Shown piece by piece: positions 21,931 to 31,993 of a stretch of DNA of 64,000 nucleotides. Source of the stretch: Triatoma infestans. Its lineage: Eukaryota; Arthropoda; Insecta; Hemiptera; Reduviidae. A program made the translations under genes and the position numbers. The notes under the pieces are model-generated. The model made no database searches, was not told the DNA's origin, and saw only the letters and a list, made by a program, of their open reading frames with translations. The stretch spans positions 1 through 64,000 of the forward strand of contig JAAEAF010004339.1 of the NCBI GenBank assembly GCA_011037195.1. Reading direction: 5' to 3'. Each line of letters starts with the position of its first letter. The stretch's first letter is position 1.

Positions 21931-23040
21931 CATTTTTTTTAGGCTCTCTTCTTTTAATAATCTTTTTATATAAGATATAGGAACTTTTGTGTACGCTTCC
22001 TCCAAGTTTAGTTGGTTTGAAGCCAGGTTAGCGAGCTTGTCTGCTTTCTCATTTCCTTCAATACCGCAGTGAGCTTTCACCCATGCGATATTTACTTGAA
22101 CATTGTGAGAGATCTGCAGAGCTGTCATCTTGTTTCGTACATCTTCAACAAGTGGATAATGTATTTTCCAATTGTTTATAGATTGTATTGTAGCCTGACT
22201 GTCTGTTCGTATGAGTATGTTCTCAGTGTCTATTTTCTGAATGTTTTGTGATATCCAGTCTAAAGCCTTGACAACCGCCAAAAGTTCAGCCTGGTTATTT
22301 GAGCAATTACTGTTTAATTTGAACAATTCTTCATATTTACATACCCCATCGACGTAAACCACAAAAGCCGCACCCACTCTATCACCCTCTTTGCTGCCAT
22401 CTGTGAAAATTACAGTACTATATACAGTATTTTCATCTTCTCCGGTTAGGTTTCCTTGCTTGCCTGGATGTTTCCAGTTGTAAATTGGTACGGGTAAATC
22501 AACATTTTCTTTATTAATGCGATGATAGCTTAATTTTCCATGTTCAAGCAGGTATTTAGTCACAAGTTCATTGATTTTTAATTCTATCGGCACTAACTTG
22601 GCAAGCACGCAAGAGGCTGACAAAGAAATCGTCCTAAAACCTTTAATTATTCTGAGTGCAATCAATCTTTGTACTCTCGACAATTTTTTGACGTTATATT
22701 TCCTCTTCAGCCCATCAACCCAAACTGGAGCAGCATATGCTAAAATTGGCAAAATCACATTGTTGTAAATAACTTCTAAAGCATCACTACCCAGTCCCCA
22801 GTACACTTTGGCTGCTTTGCTCAATTTGTTCAGTAGTCCTAAACAGTTATTCGTTATAGCCTCAATGTGATTTTTCCAAGTAAAGTGCTTGTTAAAAATA
22901 ACCCCTAAATATTTCAGACAATCCAGTTGTTTGATAGTAGTTCCTTCATAATATATATCCATGTCCGTGTTTACGTGCTTCCTGGTGCAAACCAAATGAT
23001 TGGATTTTGTAGGATTAAATTTCAGTTTTTTATTTTTAGC
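21922..23040 (-). pseudogene. LINE ORF2 thumb and RNase H segment
   Basis: In frame with the RT segment but separated from it by a single TAG (23043-23041). The part after the stop reads through 'KLKFNPTKSNHL', the RT thumb start, then 'KYLGVIFN' and 'ILAYAAPVWV'. RNase H follows, with all four motifs: 'IFTDGSK' (D), 'NNQAELLAVV' (E), 'IRTDSQAT' (D) and 'AHCGIEGNEKADKLA' (H, N, D). RNase H removes RNA from the hybrid made during target-primed reverse transcription. No other stop occurs before the A8 frameshift at its end. Confidence 0.9.
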
Positions 23041-24120
23041 CTAAATTGCTATTTCTCTCAAAGTATAGTTTGCTAGCGTTTCCAGTTCTGAAATCTCCTT
23101 CCGCCAGATAATAAGCAGCAAATCATCAGCAAAGGCCACAGTTTTCACTTGGGTTGGGAAATCTATCTTTAAAAGAGAATCATACATTATTGTCCTTAAC
23201 CCAGGGCCACAACAGGAACCTTGTGGACAACCTTTGGTAACATGCTTAGTTATGGAAATATTACTGGTTCTAAGAGTTGCTTTCCTATCTTTAAAATAAT
23301 TTTGGACTAGCAGGTAGAGGTTACGAGGACACTCTTGAGGTCTCAATTGGTTCAATAATTCCGGCCACCAAGCTGCATCAAACGCACCCTCTATATTCAT
23401 CGTTATCAGCATCACATTTTTTTTGCGATTTAAATGTGTTTCTATTGTTTCTTTAACATGAAATATAGCATCGGTGGTGCTCGATTGATGCCTGAAACCA
23501 TACTGCTTGAAGTTTAGTCTTCTTTCAGAATAAAGTTTAAACATTATCCGGTCGATCATCAGTTTTTCTAGGACTTTACCGCTAACAGGAACCAGACTTA
23601 TAGGTCTAAATTTAGTAGAGCTATCTAAATTTTCTTTACCCGGTTTGATTATTAGCTTTATTTCCGAATGCTTCCATTCCCTAGGAAATATGCCTCTTCC
23701 TAAATATTCGTTATACAAGGATGTAATCGCATAAGGAAATAGTTTAAAAACGGCTTTAATAATTTCGCTCGTAAATCCGTCCAACCCCGGTGCTTTCTTA
23801 TTTTTGAAACTTTCAATTGCTAGCTCCACTTCGTTTTGAGTGAAAGGTACATCATCTTCTGTATTGATTTCTTCCTCAATTCGTCGTCTCAATATCCCAT
23901 GTTCATGCAGATCATCTGTTGCCCTATCTTGCGGTATTAGGTTATCTAAAATGAACTCAAACGTCTCTTTCAGATTTTTCGTGCTGCTCCCATCAGGTTT
24001 CTTTATAGTTGTTAAAGGTGTGGCAGGTTTCATTCTTCCCATTATGGTTTTGTAGATGAAGTTCCAAATGTTTTCTTTATTTGTCGCATTACATGCTTCT
24101 TTCCAGGTTTCAGTTTAGCT
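23041..24120 (-). pseudogene. LINE ORF2 reverse transcriptase segment
   Basis: Reverse transcriptase with the expected blocks in order: 'GLDGFTSEI', 'KFRPISLVPVSGKVLEKLM', 'QYGFRHQSSTTDA', 'NIEGAFDAAWWPEL', 'KGCPQGSCCGPGL' and the catalytic 'FADDLLLI' (FADD codons 23133-23122). The frame opens upstream of the first ATG (24042-24040) and continues the endonuclease protein after a one-base shift near 24107. The endonuclease stop and the ATG overlap as TAATG by chance; this is not a separate gene. It ends at an amber codon, 23043-23041, where related proteins usually carry Trp (TGG to TAG would explain it). Confidence 0.9.
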
Positions 24121-25229
24121 TTTTTGATCATTTCACTGTAAAGAGTTTTTATTTCAAAATATTCTTTTTTCCGACCCTCCCGTAAAATGACATTTGAATA
24201 AGTTCTTTGATAGAGTCTCCTTTTCCTATTGGCTTCCTTTCTTAATATAGATAATTCACTGTTCCACCAAGGAACCGTTTTATGGCTACTGACCTTTTTA
24301 CTTTTTATCGAACTCTCACAGGACTTCTCAATAATGTTCAAGAATATTTTCACATCTCTATTAAAATCATTACTTTGTCTAAAATAATCTTTTAGTAATT
24401 TATCGAGTTGTGAACATGTTAAGACTGTTTCGCTGTCGAACAAAATTGAAAATTGTTTTTGAAGAGCAATCTCGAATTTATCTCTATTGTTATCACTTAG
24501 TTTGTAAATCGGTCTGTTTATTAGTAATTTATTCGAATCTAATTTATGCTGTAAAGTGAACATTATCAAATTATGATCAGAGATACTTTCTTCACAGCTG
24601 ATCCTCCAGTTTTTAATACGCCTAGCTAATTGATGTGTGGTTACAGTTAAATCAATGAAGCTTTCACCATTAGATGTTTGAAAGGTAGGGATTTTCGTTT
24701 CATCATTGATCACATACAGTGATTCCTGCATTAGAAATATTTCTAAATTTTTTCCACGTCTGTTCGATAATACATCAAACCAGAATGTAGAGCGAGCATT
24801 AGAGTCCATACAGATTAATGTAGGTATTCCTCTATACTGCTGTAAAACTTTTTTGAGTTTATTTAAATCAATACTAATATCTCTGTTATAATCAAAGTAA
24901 GCACTGACTGCCATCACTTTGAAATCTCCAAGAGTCAACTGCACCAATACAAAGTCCTCGTCTGATCCTTGTTTAATCATTATTGCATCAATATCTTTTC
25001 TCATAATAACTAAAGCTGCTCTTTTTATTTGAGAACCACACTGAAATATTCTATATTTGCTGGGAAAACCAGCTATCTTATTTTCTAAATTATACGGCTC
25101 TTGGATAAAACCAATGTCTATACTTTTAGTTTCTATTAAGTTAAACAAATTAGCAATAGTTTTGCGAGATTTTTGAGTATTAAGTTGAATACATTTAATA
25201 TCATTGAAATTAGATTTAGAACAAGTCAT
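24042..25229 (-). pseudogene. LINE ORF2 endonuclease segment (APE type)
   Basis: N-terminal apurinic-like endonuclease of ORF2, 395 codons open. Visible motifs are 'IQLNTQKSRKT' at the N-terminus, 'IGFIQEPY' (catalytic Glu), 'CMDSNARSTFW', 'ESFIDLTVTTHQLA' and 'ISDHNLIMF' (catalytic Asp-His). It nicks the target strand so that the 3' end can prime reverse transcription. The ATG (25229-25227) follows the ORF1 stop by one base (TAATATG), suggesting reinitiation or coupled translation. A frameshift near 24107 replaces the natural linker with about 20 foreign residues before a stop. Confidence 0.9.
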
Positions 25230-25230
25230 A

Positions 25231-26280
25231 TTAAATATTATATTTACTGTTTTGAGTTAATCCATAGTCAATATTTTCTTTTTTAAGCTCTATAAACTTC
25301 AATCTCACGGGGCAACTCGTATCGAGTGCACTGTGATGAACATCGAATTGTATTTTATTTTTTGAATATTTATTATGATTAATACAATTTATACATTTGA
25401 AATGCAATCTGTCAGCTTTACATTCACTTAATGGGTGTGATTCGCTGCAAAGAGGGCAGGTCTGGGCACCTTTGCATTCTTTACTGCTGTGATTATATTT
25501 ATTACAGTTGAAACACTTCTTAATGTAGATAAAATCAGAAATGTGACATATTGACCACATAATTTTTATTTTATAATTATCCAATAGCCTTAAACGTATT
25601 TGAGGTTCTACGTCAACTATCAAATTTCGAATACCTCGTTTTTTATTTTCTACTACATACTTAGGTTTAAACGCATTCTCATTTAAATTTAAATCTGGAT
25701 TTTGTTTATCTATAATATTAAAAGCATTATTAATGCTAATTTCTTCCGGTATATTTTTAATTATCATTCTAGGGGAAAATTTGCGAACCTTCATAACCTG
25801 CAATTGGTTCGATAACTTAATATTGATAGTATCACACAGAATATCGATATCGTTCTGCTTAATGGCCTCCACAATCACATAACCTTTTCTTTTCCCTTGA
25901 TTTATTTCTTTAAATTTTGAGATACCAATTTTTAAAGAAGATGGATCAATGTTTTCCTTACATATTTTCTTAACATTACAATTGTCATAATTACCATTGA
26001 TTGGCTTAATTATTGCCTTAAAAACAGGTTTACTTACAGTTTTTGTCTTGTATTCGGTCTTTAATGCTCCACTATAAGAGGTTTGTACTGCACAGTTTGT
26101 TTCTACTTTCTTAATTTCAACTATTTCCTTCTTGAAGTCTTCAAATACTCTCTGCAGCACATTTACAGCATCAAGAATACTTTGACGTAATTCATTTTTT
26201 AACTTTCCACTTTTTTCTGTAACTATTATTAGTTTATTTAACGCACTGTTAAACATGACGTCTCTGTCACTTTCCGCCAT
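25231..26280 (-). CDS. LINE ORF1 gag-like nucleic-acid-binding protein
   Basis: An intact 349-codon frame. I start it at ATG 26280-26278 (MAESDRDVM) rather than at a GTG four codons upstream, because this is a eukaryotic mRNA and the ATG has a good context (aaaATGG). The N-terminal part is lysine-rich and possibly coiled. The C-terminal part carries zinc knuckles: CFNCNKYNHSSKEC (CX2CX4HX4C, about residue 256), then CPLCSESHPLSEC (CX2CX3HX4C) and a third Cys pair. ORF1 of this group coats the element RNA and helps carry it to the nucleus. It precedes ORF2 by one base. The ORF is undamaged, unlike ORF2. Confidence 0.88.
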   Translation of the reverse strand: MAESDRDVMFNSALNKLIIVTEKSGKLKNELRQSILDAVNVLQRVFEDFKKEIVEIKKVETNCAVQTSYSGALKTEYKTKTVSKPVFKAIIKPINGNYDNCNVKKICKENIDPSSLKIGISKFKEINQGKRKGYVIVEAIKQNDIDILCDTINIKLSNQLQVMKVRKFSPRMIIKNIPEEISINNAFNIIDKQNPDLNLNENAFKPKYVVENKKRGIRNLIVDVEPQIRLRLLDNYKIKIMWSICHISDFIYIKKCFNCNKYNHSSKECKGAQTCPLCSESHPLSECKADRLHFKCINCINHNKYSKNKIQFDVHHSALDTSCPVRLKFIELKKENIDYGLTQNSKYNI

Positions 26281-26296
26281 TTTTCCAAACACAACT

Positions 26297-27115
26297 GTGT
26301 GTGTGTGTGAACAGCATAGCTCAAAAACGAAAAACCGTAGAATAGAAAGTTGAAACTATAATTCCGTTTAGGTATCACCATAGGATCTGAAAGTACGTTA
26401 TCTGTCAAAATTCTTCAACCGGAAGTACTACTAGTTGGACTTTTTACTTTTTTGCGATTTGTTCAAAAATGGCTCCGTCGGTTTTCTTTAAACTTATAAC
26501 ATCAACCACACATATAAAGAGCTGCAACTTTTATTTGAAACATTTCTCCGGGAAAATGCATTTAAGGGCGTTTTTGGGGGAGGGGTAGGGTTAGGTTTCA
26601 TCTAGTGCTATTCCAGTTTATTACACAATTCTGTCATCTAAATAATGTTAATTAGAATTAAATATGTTGTTGAAATTCCGAGTTTGAAAAAATCGGATAA
26701 CCGGAAGGTGCATTACCACTTTACTAAATGATTTTTTTCACTTTTTCGCGATTTTCTCAAAAATTGCTTCGACGATTATCTTGAAACTTCTTATATGAAC
26801 TAAACATACAAAGATGTATAACTTTTATTTAAAACATTTCTCTGGTAAAATTCATTTAAGGGCCCTTTTAGGGGAGGGGTGGGGTTAGGTTTTTCTCTAA
26901 AGTGCTATCATAGTTGATTATACAATTCTACCATTCAAATAAAATTAAGTAGAAATAAATAAATTGCCGAAATTCCGAGTTTCAAGAAAATAGTGAACCG
27001 GAAGTGGGCTTTTACTGAACAGTTTTTTCAGTTTTCGACGAATTTCGTTAAATTTGTCAATTATAAGTTTGAGAACTGGAGTAAGAGAAAGGTGTGAGTG
27101 TTTCACACCAGTTTT
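26297..27115 (+). repeat. Family A repeat copy, 3' part (inside the transposon arm)
   Basis: It resumes after the LINE at gtgtgtgtgtgtgaacagca and ctcaaaaacgaaaaaccg. It then has three modules, with CCGGAAG markers at about 26400, 26701 and 26998. It ends with ggagtaagagaaaggtgtgagtgtttcacacc (27077-27108, shown in part) and CAGTTTT. The transposon arm resumes at 27116 with ctaatgatatt, so this end is exact. Together with 21062-21210 the unit is about 970 bp, the best full-length reference. Confidence 0.9.
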
Positions 27116-27497
27116 CTAATGATATTATTAAAAAAAAATTCTGCTGCTGATATGCAGGTTACAGAAACAAACTTTTTTTTCCAAATTGGAACCCCTAATA
27201 TTGATTATGAATTCTAAAATAGCTTTCTTTTGTGAGAAAAATTGTTTTTGAAAAATTAAAATTACTTTTGTAGTTCCCAAGTTTTGAATTTTTGAACAAA
27301 AAAATAGTTTTCTTACCGCTGGCATAGTAATAAAAAACAGTATACAAGGATAAACGCATAAGAGTCCGTCCAAAGGGCAAAAGCAAAAATGCAAGATGAA
27401 TGTTCACACAAATGCACTCTTGTTTTCTGTTTTAATCCCATAAGTTGTAAACAATGCCTTGTTTTTAAAATACTTTCAGTCTACCTCAAACTTCCAT
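27116..27497. repeat. Inner left arm of the inverted-repeat transposon
   Basis: Pairs with 27837-28206. The right arm carries 13 bp (28207-28219) that are missing from the left arm at the Family A insertion point. Confidence 0.9.
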
Positions 27498-27505
27498 CCG
27501 TTCCG

Positions 27506-27715
27506 GCAAAATGAACCGTCCATTTTCGACAAACGAAAAAACTGATATGTACGACATTTTTGTTGAATGCCGTCGTCAAACTTAAACAGCTGCAAGGGTT
27601 TACAGGAGAGATTTCCTGAACGAAGGCATCCAAGCCGGAAAACGATTGCTCGTTTTGTTGCAACGTTCCGCTTGTTTGGCAGTATCATTCGCCAAGGGCC
27701 AAGAAATAGGGTTAG
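27506..27715 (+). pseudogene. DUF4817-like N-terminal transposase remnant
   Basis: From the ATG at 27510 the plus strand gives 'MNRPFSTNEKTDMYDIFVEC' and then, after a stop, 'TAARVYRRDFLNEGIQAGKR'. The pattern E-x-x-D-M-x-x-I/V-Y ... A-A-R-x-Y-x-x-x-F-P is that of DUF4817, the helix-turn-helix N-terminus found on many insect IS630/Tc1-type transposases. It agrees with the TA duplication. No catalytic domain remains, so this copy depended on a transposase made elsewhere. The identification rests on memory of the domain pattern. Confidence 0.55.
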
Positions 27716-27836
27716 GAATGTGTAAAACAGTACAGTAGTACATCAAGCTCAGTATCGAAAGTACGACATTCCTAACCCTGGCGAATGACACTGCCAAACA
27801 AGCGGAACGTTGCAGCAATACGAGCTCAATACCTTA

Positions 27837-28310
27837 ATGGAAGTTTAAGGTAGACTGAAAGTATTTTAGAAAATAAGGCATTGTTTACAACTTACGGATT
27901 AAAACAGAAAACAGAGAGTATGTGTGTAAACATTCATCTTGCATTTTTGTTTTTGCCCTTTGGACAGACTCTTATACGTTTATCCTTGTATACTGTTTTT
28001 TATTACTATGCCAGCGGTAAGAAAACTATTTTTTTGTTCAAAAATTAATAAGTTGGGAACTACAAAAGTAATTTCAATTTTTCAAAAAAAAAAAAAAAAG
28101 TACTTTTAAAATTCATAATAAAAAATAGGGTTCCCATTTGTAAAAATAAAGTTTGTCCCTGTAACCTGCATTTCAGCAGCAGAATTTTTTTTTATAATAT
28201 CATTAGATACTACTCAAAGAATAAAGGGAGTTATGATTCAAATATTTTTTTCCCATCATCAATAATGACAGAGAAAAAGGGGGGGTGGACAACTTAGGCC
28301 GGGCACCCTG
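27837..28310. repeat. Right arm of the inverted-repeat transposon
   Basis: Uninterrupted arm. It serves as the empty-site reference for the Family A insertion in the left arm. Confidence 0.9.
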
Positions 28311-28640
28311 TATATAAGCTGCTTTATTGTACTGCAAATTTGAAGAAAATAGGTTTACAGGTTGTGCCACTTTACAGAATAGGTTTTAGTCTTTTTGAAT
28401 TTTTTTCGAAAATGGTCTAACATTTTTCTTTGAACTAGGATTGCAAACTGTACATATCACTTTTGCAAAATTGCGAAAAGTATCACTTTTATTTGAAACA
28501 TGAAAAAAAAAAATTCTGAATGGTTGTGCAGAAGTTGTGATGTTAAGTTTCAAATGTTATTTGAATATATTCAGTGTTATTGGTGCCGTCTTCTGGACTA
28601 AAATGTAACTACATTCAAACCTGCCAAGGTTTATCCAAAC
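28311..28640 (+). repeat. Family A repeat copy, right part (outermost layer)
   Basis: Continues the module interrupted at 20970: tttgaagaaaatagg (about 28331), gccactttacagaatagg (about 28367), tttatttgaaacatg (about 28487), and a tail with ggtgccgtcttctgg (about 28584) like that at 4045. The terminal stem-loop is lost. Confidence 0.75.
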
Positions 28641-29194
28641 CAAACTTACCAACATGTTATCACATGCTTTCTATATTTATAGATTAACTTAATATTTTAA
28701 TAATTTATCATTTTCTTTTTTTATAATTATTTGAGGGGGGGGTTGTCATCATTTATATGAAAACTTCTTTTTTTGTTCCTTTTTTCTTTCCAATGTTTTC
28801 CTTTTACTGAAGGATTCATCAACTTAATGGAAGGAGTGCAATTCATTTTCTGGACACACTCTTTTATCATTGCATACTTCTGTTATAGAGAATGGAGCAT
28901 TGTAGTCGGGAGACGTTACATACTTTGTTCATGAAATAATGTAAACAAGAAAGATGTAGATAGAAAGAAGACTCTTCCTCTTTCAAAGAGAGAGAGAGAG
29001 ATTACATTTTGAAGAAGATTAAGACACAAGAGACGGAGTGAAAGGGAGGGTTCAAAGAAAAATGCTTTGAAGTAGTTAATTTGTTCCAACATTAAAATAT
29101 AGCCTTATCTAAGTAAACGACAATAAAAGGCAAACTTTAAACAAAAACTGATGCAGATCAACTACAGAACAAAGAAAGTCTTTAAAATCAGTTT
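28641..29194. other. Spacer, no gene seen
   Basis: AT-rich with a G run at 28734 and a GA tract near 28985-29001. No element recognised. Confidence 0.6.
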
Positions 29195-29612
29195 CTTATT
29201 TTTTACTCTCTTTTAGTTCTCTAGTAAAAGGAAGTTTGCGATCGCAAAAATTTTCCGAAAGTGAATTTAGAGATCCCCTGAGTATGAAAAGAAAATGTAT
29301 GTTTAGGTTTTTGGAATTATCTCGCAAACGATTACTGATTTTTTTAAATTTTGAATACTTGCTGCATAGAAACGTATTATTTGTATTTGAAACATTTTTC
29401 AGAAACAATTGATTTTAAACGAGGTACTGAAGTTAAGTCTGTTAGTTTGCTAAAGCTTTTTGGTAAAGTTTTGATAACAATCCTCACCACCATTTTTATG
29501 GCCAATCTGAACTAAACATTGTAACATTGCAATTTTAAAGAAAATTTGTTGATTCAATCATATTTATAGATAGTAAGAGAAATTCATGTGAGTGTTTCAC
29601 ACCAGATATTTT
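29195..29612 (+). repeat. Family A repeat copy, internally deleted
   Basis: Start arm (ttactctcttttagttctct ... aggaagtttgcgatcgcaa) at about 29201-29245. The 3' terminal arm and a perfect stem-loop (atgtgagtgtttcacacc) are at about 29584-29603. Most modules are gone, leaving about 410 bp. Confidence 0.8.
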
Positions 29613-30394
29613 TGCGTTTTATTGCTTGTATTATGTATATAGTCGTAATTTATAGATGGAAGAGAGTAGGTAATGGATTTGTCTCTCTCTCTCTCTCTAT
29701 ATATATATCTTTATATATATATTATATATGTGTGTGTGTGTGCGTGTGTGTCTACGCTAAGTAGTTGTAAATGCACTAAATGACATTGCAATTCCTCTTA
29801 AGTTGGGTAAAAAATAAAATATTTTGGAATATTTTTGAAAGGTTTTGTTATAATCTCCACAGGCAATGGTAATGATTATAATCTCCACTTAGAGGGACAT
29901 GGATTCTTTATATGATCAGCCTACTACCCATTTGAATATTAATAACTTCATTATAATGTACTAAATGAATAAATAAACATCATGTTATATGTTATGTTTA
30001 GACATGCGTACAAAATGTCTACGTCATTCACACGTGTAATAACATACATGAACAGTAAGTATGTTAAACGTGGACAGACATGTCTCTCCAGAGAATATAT
30101 TCCTAGATCTGGCTCACCGTGGAGGATGAAGTGTGTTGCTTCAATTGGATGATACAGAAATATAACCTATATATAATATTAAACCCTGTTGTAATTTCGA
30201 ATATAATCCACTCTCCTATTCCACCGTCCTTGCTTTGCCTTACCGTCCATGTGTTGCCTTTTTTTTTAGCTTTGGTTTAATACACATTTGTTTACTATTT
30301 ACTTACCCAGGTCATAGGTTACAATAGACAGGTCATAGATCACTAGGCTTTTCAAGGGCCCTCAATTTTCTACAAATTAGAATATATTTTAGGG
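29613..30394. other. Spacer with CT/AT/GT microsatellites
   Basis: No gene. A compound microsatellite (TC, AT, GT) lies at about 29682-29750. Confidence 0.6.
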
Positions 30395-30725
30395 ACAGGT
30401 TGTATGACAGGGCTATCTATCGTCAGTATCCATAAAAACTCTTAGATGCCTCAGTAAGTCTCTAAAAATCTCCATTTTGCTAGGAAAATATTTATAATTT
30501 GATAGGTTTATATCAATGCAGCTAGAAGAAAATCAAGAAGAAGCATATCTGGGATATTGATTTTCTTCGAAATTTGAATTCTATCAATCCATTCAATGCA
30601 CTTGACTATTATACAAATGATAGAACCATAAATTGTACCGAAGTGCCACTTTAGGAGAAAGCTTTAACATTGCTACTTCCCAAAAAGACACCAAAAACAA
30701 AATTTTTTAAGCAATACTAATTGCG
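30395..30725 (-). repeat. Family A fragment
   Basis: tttgctaggaaaatatttat, ttgattttcttcgaaatttg and gtgccactttaggagaaagc (30640-30665) are reversed module blocks. Neither terminus is kept. Confidence 0.6.
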
Positions 30726-30727
30726 AT

Positions 30728-31462
30728 TTATACTTCCTCTCAGTTAGAAGAAGTATGGTGGTCGTGTGAAATTTTCAAAATTATGTCATTTTCACCCGGA
30801 AATACTGTTTTGAAGTGCCCGTCAACCCGAAAAAGGGGTTTTAGAGATTAGTCTGTGTTCTGTGACTGTGAACAAAACTCTCAAAACCAAACAAATCGCA
30901 GCAAGCTCAAACTTGGTATTCCAAGTTTAGATGTACCAGCAACCGCATGTGACACGAAAGTTTTGATCAAAATCCACCAACCGGAAGTTGCGATTTTACT
31001 GAATATTTGAGAATTGATTTTAAGAGATTTTGGGAGAAGGATGGGGTTATGTTTTCACACCTAAAGTACCATTTCAAATTATTATATGATTCTATCATCT
31101 AGACAGTATTAATTAGAAATAAATGTATTGCCAAACCACGAGTCTGAAGAAATTAAGACATTACTGAACAATTTTTTTTATAGATTTTTCGTCATTTCCT
31201 TTACAGAGACGCCAACGGGTTCCATTAAACTTGTGACACTGATTATACAGATAGAGACTTATCACTTTGTTGAAATTTTTTCCCGAGAAATAGAGGTTTT
31301 GGTATATATAGAGGTTTTGGCGAACTGGTAGGACATGCTCCCTCCAAGAACATTGAGACTAAAACATTTAGTGAAAAGTATAAGCTTGAGGAGTTTGTCA
31401 ATTGGAACTATGCAAATTGCAGTAAGGGAAAGTCGTGTGAGTGTTTCACACCAGATTTTTTT
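30728..31462 (+). repeat. Family A repeat copy, both ends present
   Basis: Starts at tatacttcctctcagttaga ... gaagtatggtggtcgtgtga (about 30731-30770). The core is reduced to ctgtgttctgtgactgtg (30855). The module marker caaccggaagttgcgatt is at about 30979. It ends with cagtaagggaaagtcgtgtg and a perfect stem-loop (31420-31453). About 735 bp; a good reference with a short core. Confidence 0.85.
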
Positions 31463-31993
31463 TTCATATGATTTAATTTGTTTCATTGTACATGTGATTT
31501 AAATTTATTTTATATAACAAATATTATTTTCCAAACCATAACTGAGATTTATTCCAATCTCAACCCATACTTAATTGTAAACAGATCGTGAGAGAGAGAG
31601 AGAAAGCACTCCCTCCTCTCGCCCAGAGTTACCCGAAAGGCGGTACTACACCCATTATAGAAAAGTATCGCTACCTCCAGGACGGATCACAATACATACC
31701 CGGTTCAACGGTAACGGAAACAAGGCAGCAAAAGCTATACTTAATATTTACATTAGCAGCTACATCAAACAGACCACCACCACTGAGCCTTCAAGCGCAC
31801 GACAACTATGGATTAACTCCCATTCACGCTCACTACAATGTATTGGCGAATGAGCTTCAACTTCGAAAGTGCAGCTTCTCCCACCTACAATCTTCTCTAG
31901 CGGTACAAGAAATGGGAATAAAAAGCCAACCATCTGATGACTAACATTTAGTCGCCAGAACAACTTTAACTAGTCTGAAACTTGGAAGGACAT
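31463..31993. other. Unrecognised segment
   Basis: 31600-31950 is less AT-rich, with overlapping open frames of 118 (plus) and 67 (minus) codons. Neither resembles a known family, and no splice or promoter signal supports a gene. It directly precedes the palindromic element and may belong to it. Confidence 0.4.

Larger units (their letters stand above)
21211..26296 (-). mobile_element. I/R1-group non-LTR retrotransposon, nearly intact
   Basis: A LINE of about 5.1 kb in minus orientation. A T13 run on the plus strand (21211-21223) is its poly(A) tail. ORF1 (gag-like) and ORF2 (endonuclease, RT, RNase H, Cys/His tail) follow from right to left. The 5' end lies within about 16 bp upstream of ORF1, so it is either very slightly truncated or has a tiny leader. 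It sits in the GT-rich core of a Family A unit, whose halves lie on each side; the target duplication cannot be read because the target is a microsatellite. An encoded RNase H plus an APE-type endonuclease points to the I/LOA/R1 group; the exact clade needs a tree. Confidence 0.9.
20971..28310. mobile_element. Long-terminal-inverted-repeat DNA transposon (IS630/Tc1-mariner-like), TA-flanked
   Basis: The ends CAGGGTGTCCGGGCTAAGTT (20971) and its near-perfect inverse ending GGGCACCCTG (28310) are each flanked by TA (20969-20970 and 28311-28312), the target duplication of the IS630/Tc1/mariner group. The arms run inwards for about 470 bp: 20971-21061 plus 27116-27497 on the left, 27837-28310 on the right. 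The left arm is split by a Family A copy that carries a LINE. Inside the arms a second inverted pair (about 27657-27720 and 27767-27818) surrounds a short loop, so the element is nearly all fold-back. A small coding remnant lies at 27506-27715. Without the nested insertions it would be about 1.3 kb. Confidence 0.85.

Noticed and set aside
24040..24044. TAATG stop-start overlap as a true translational coupling between two LINE proteins
   Set aside because: Conserved linker sequence is readable upstream of this ATG in the RT frame, so the ATG is internal and the stop results from a frameshift near 24107.
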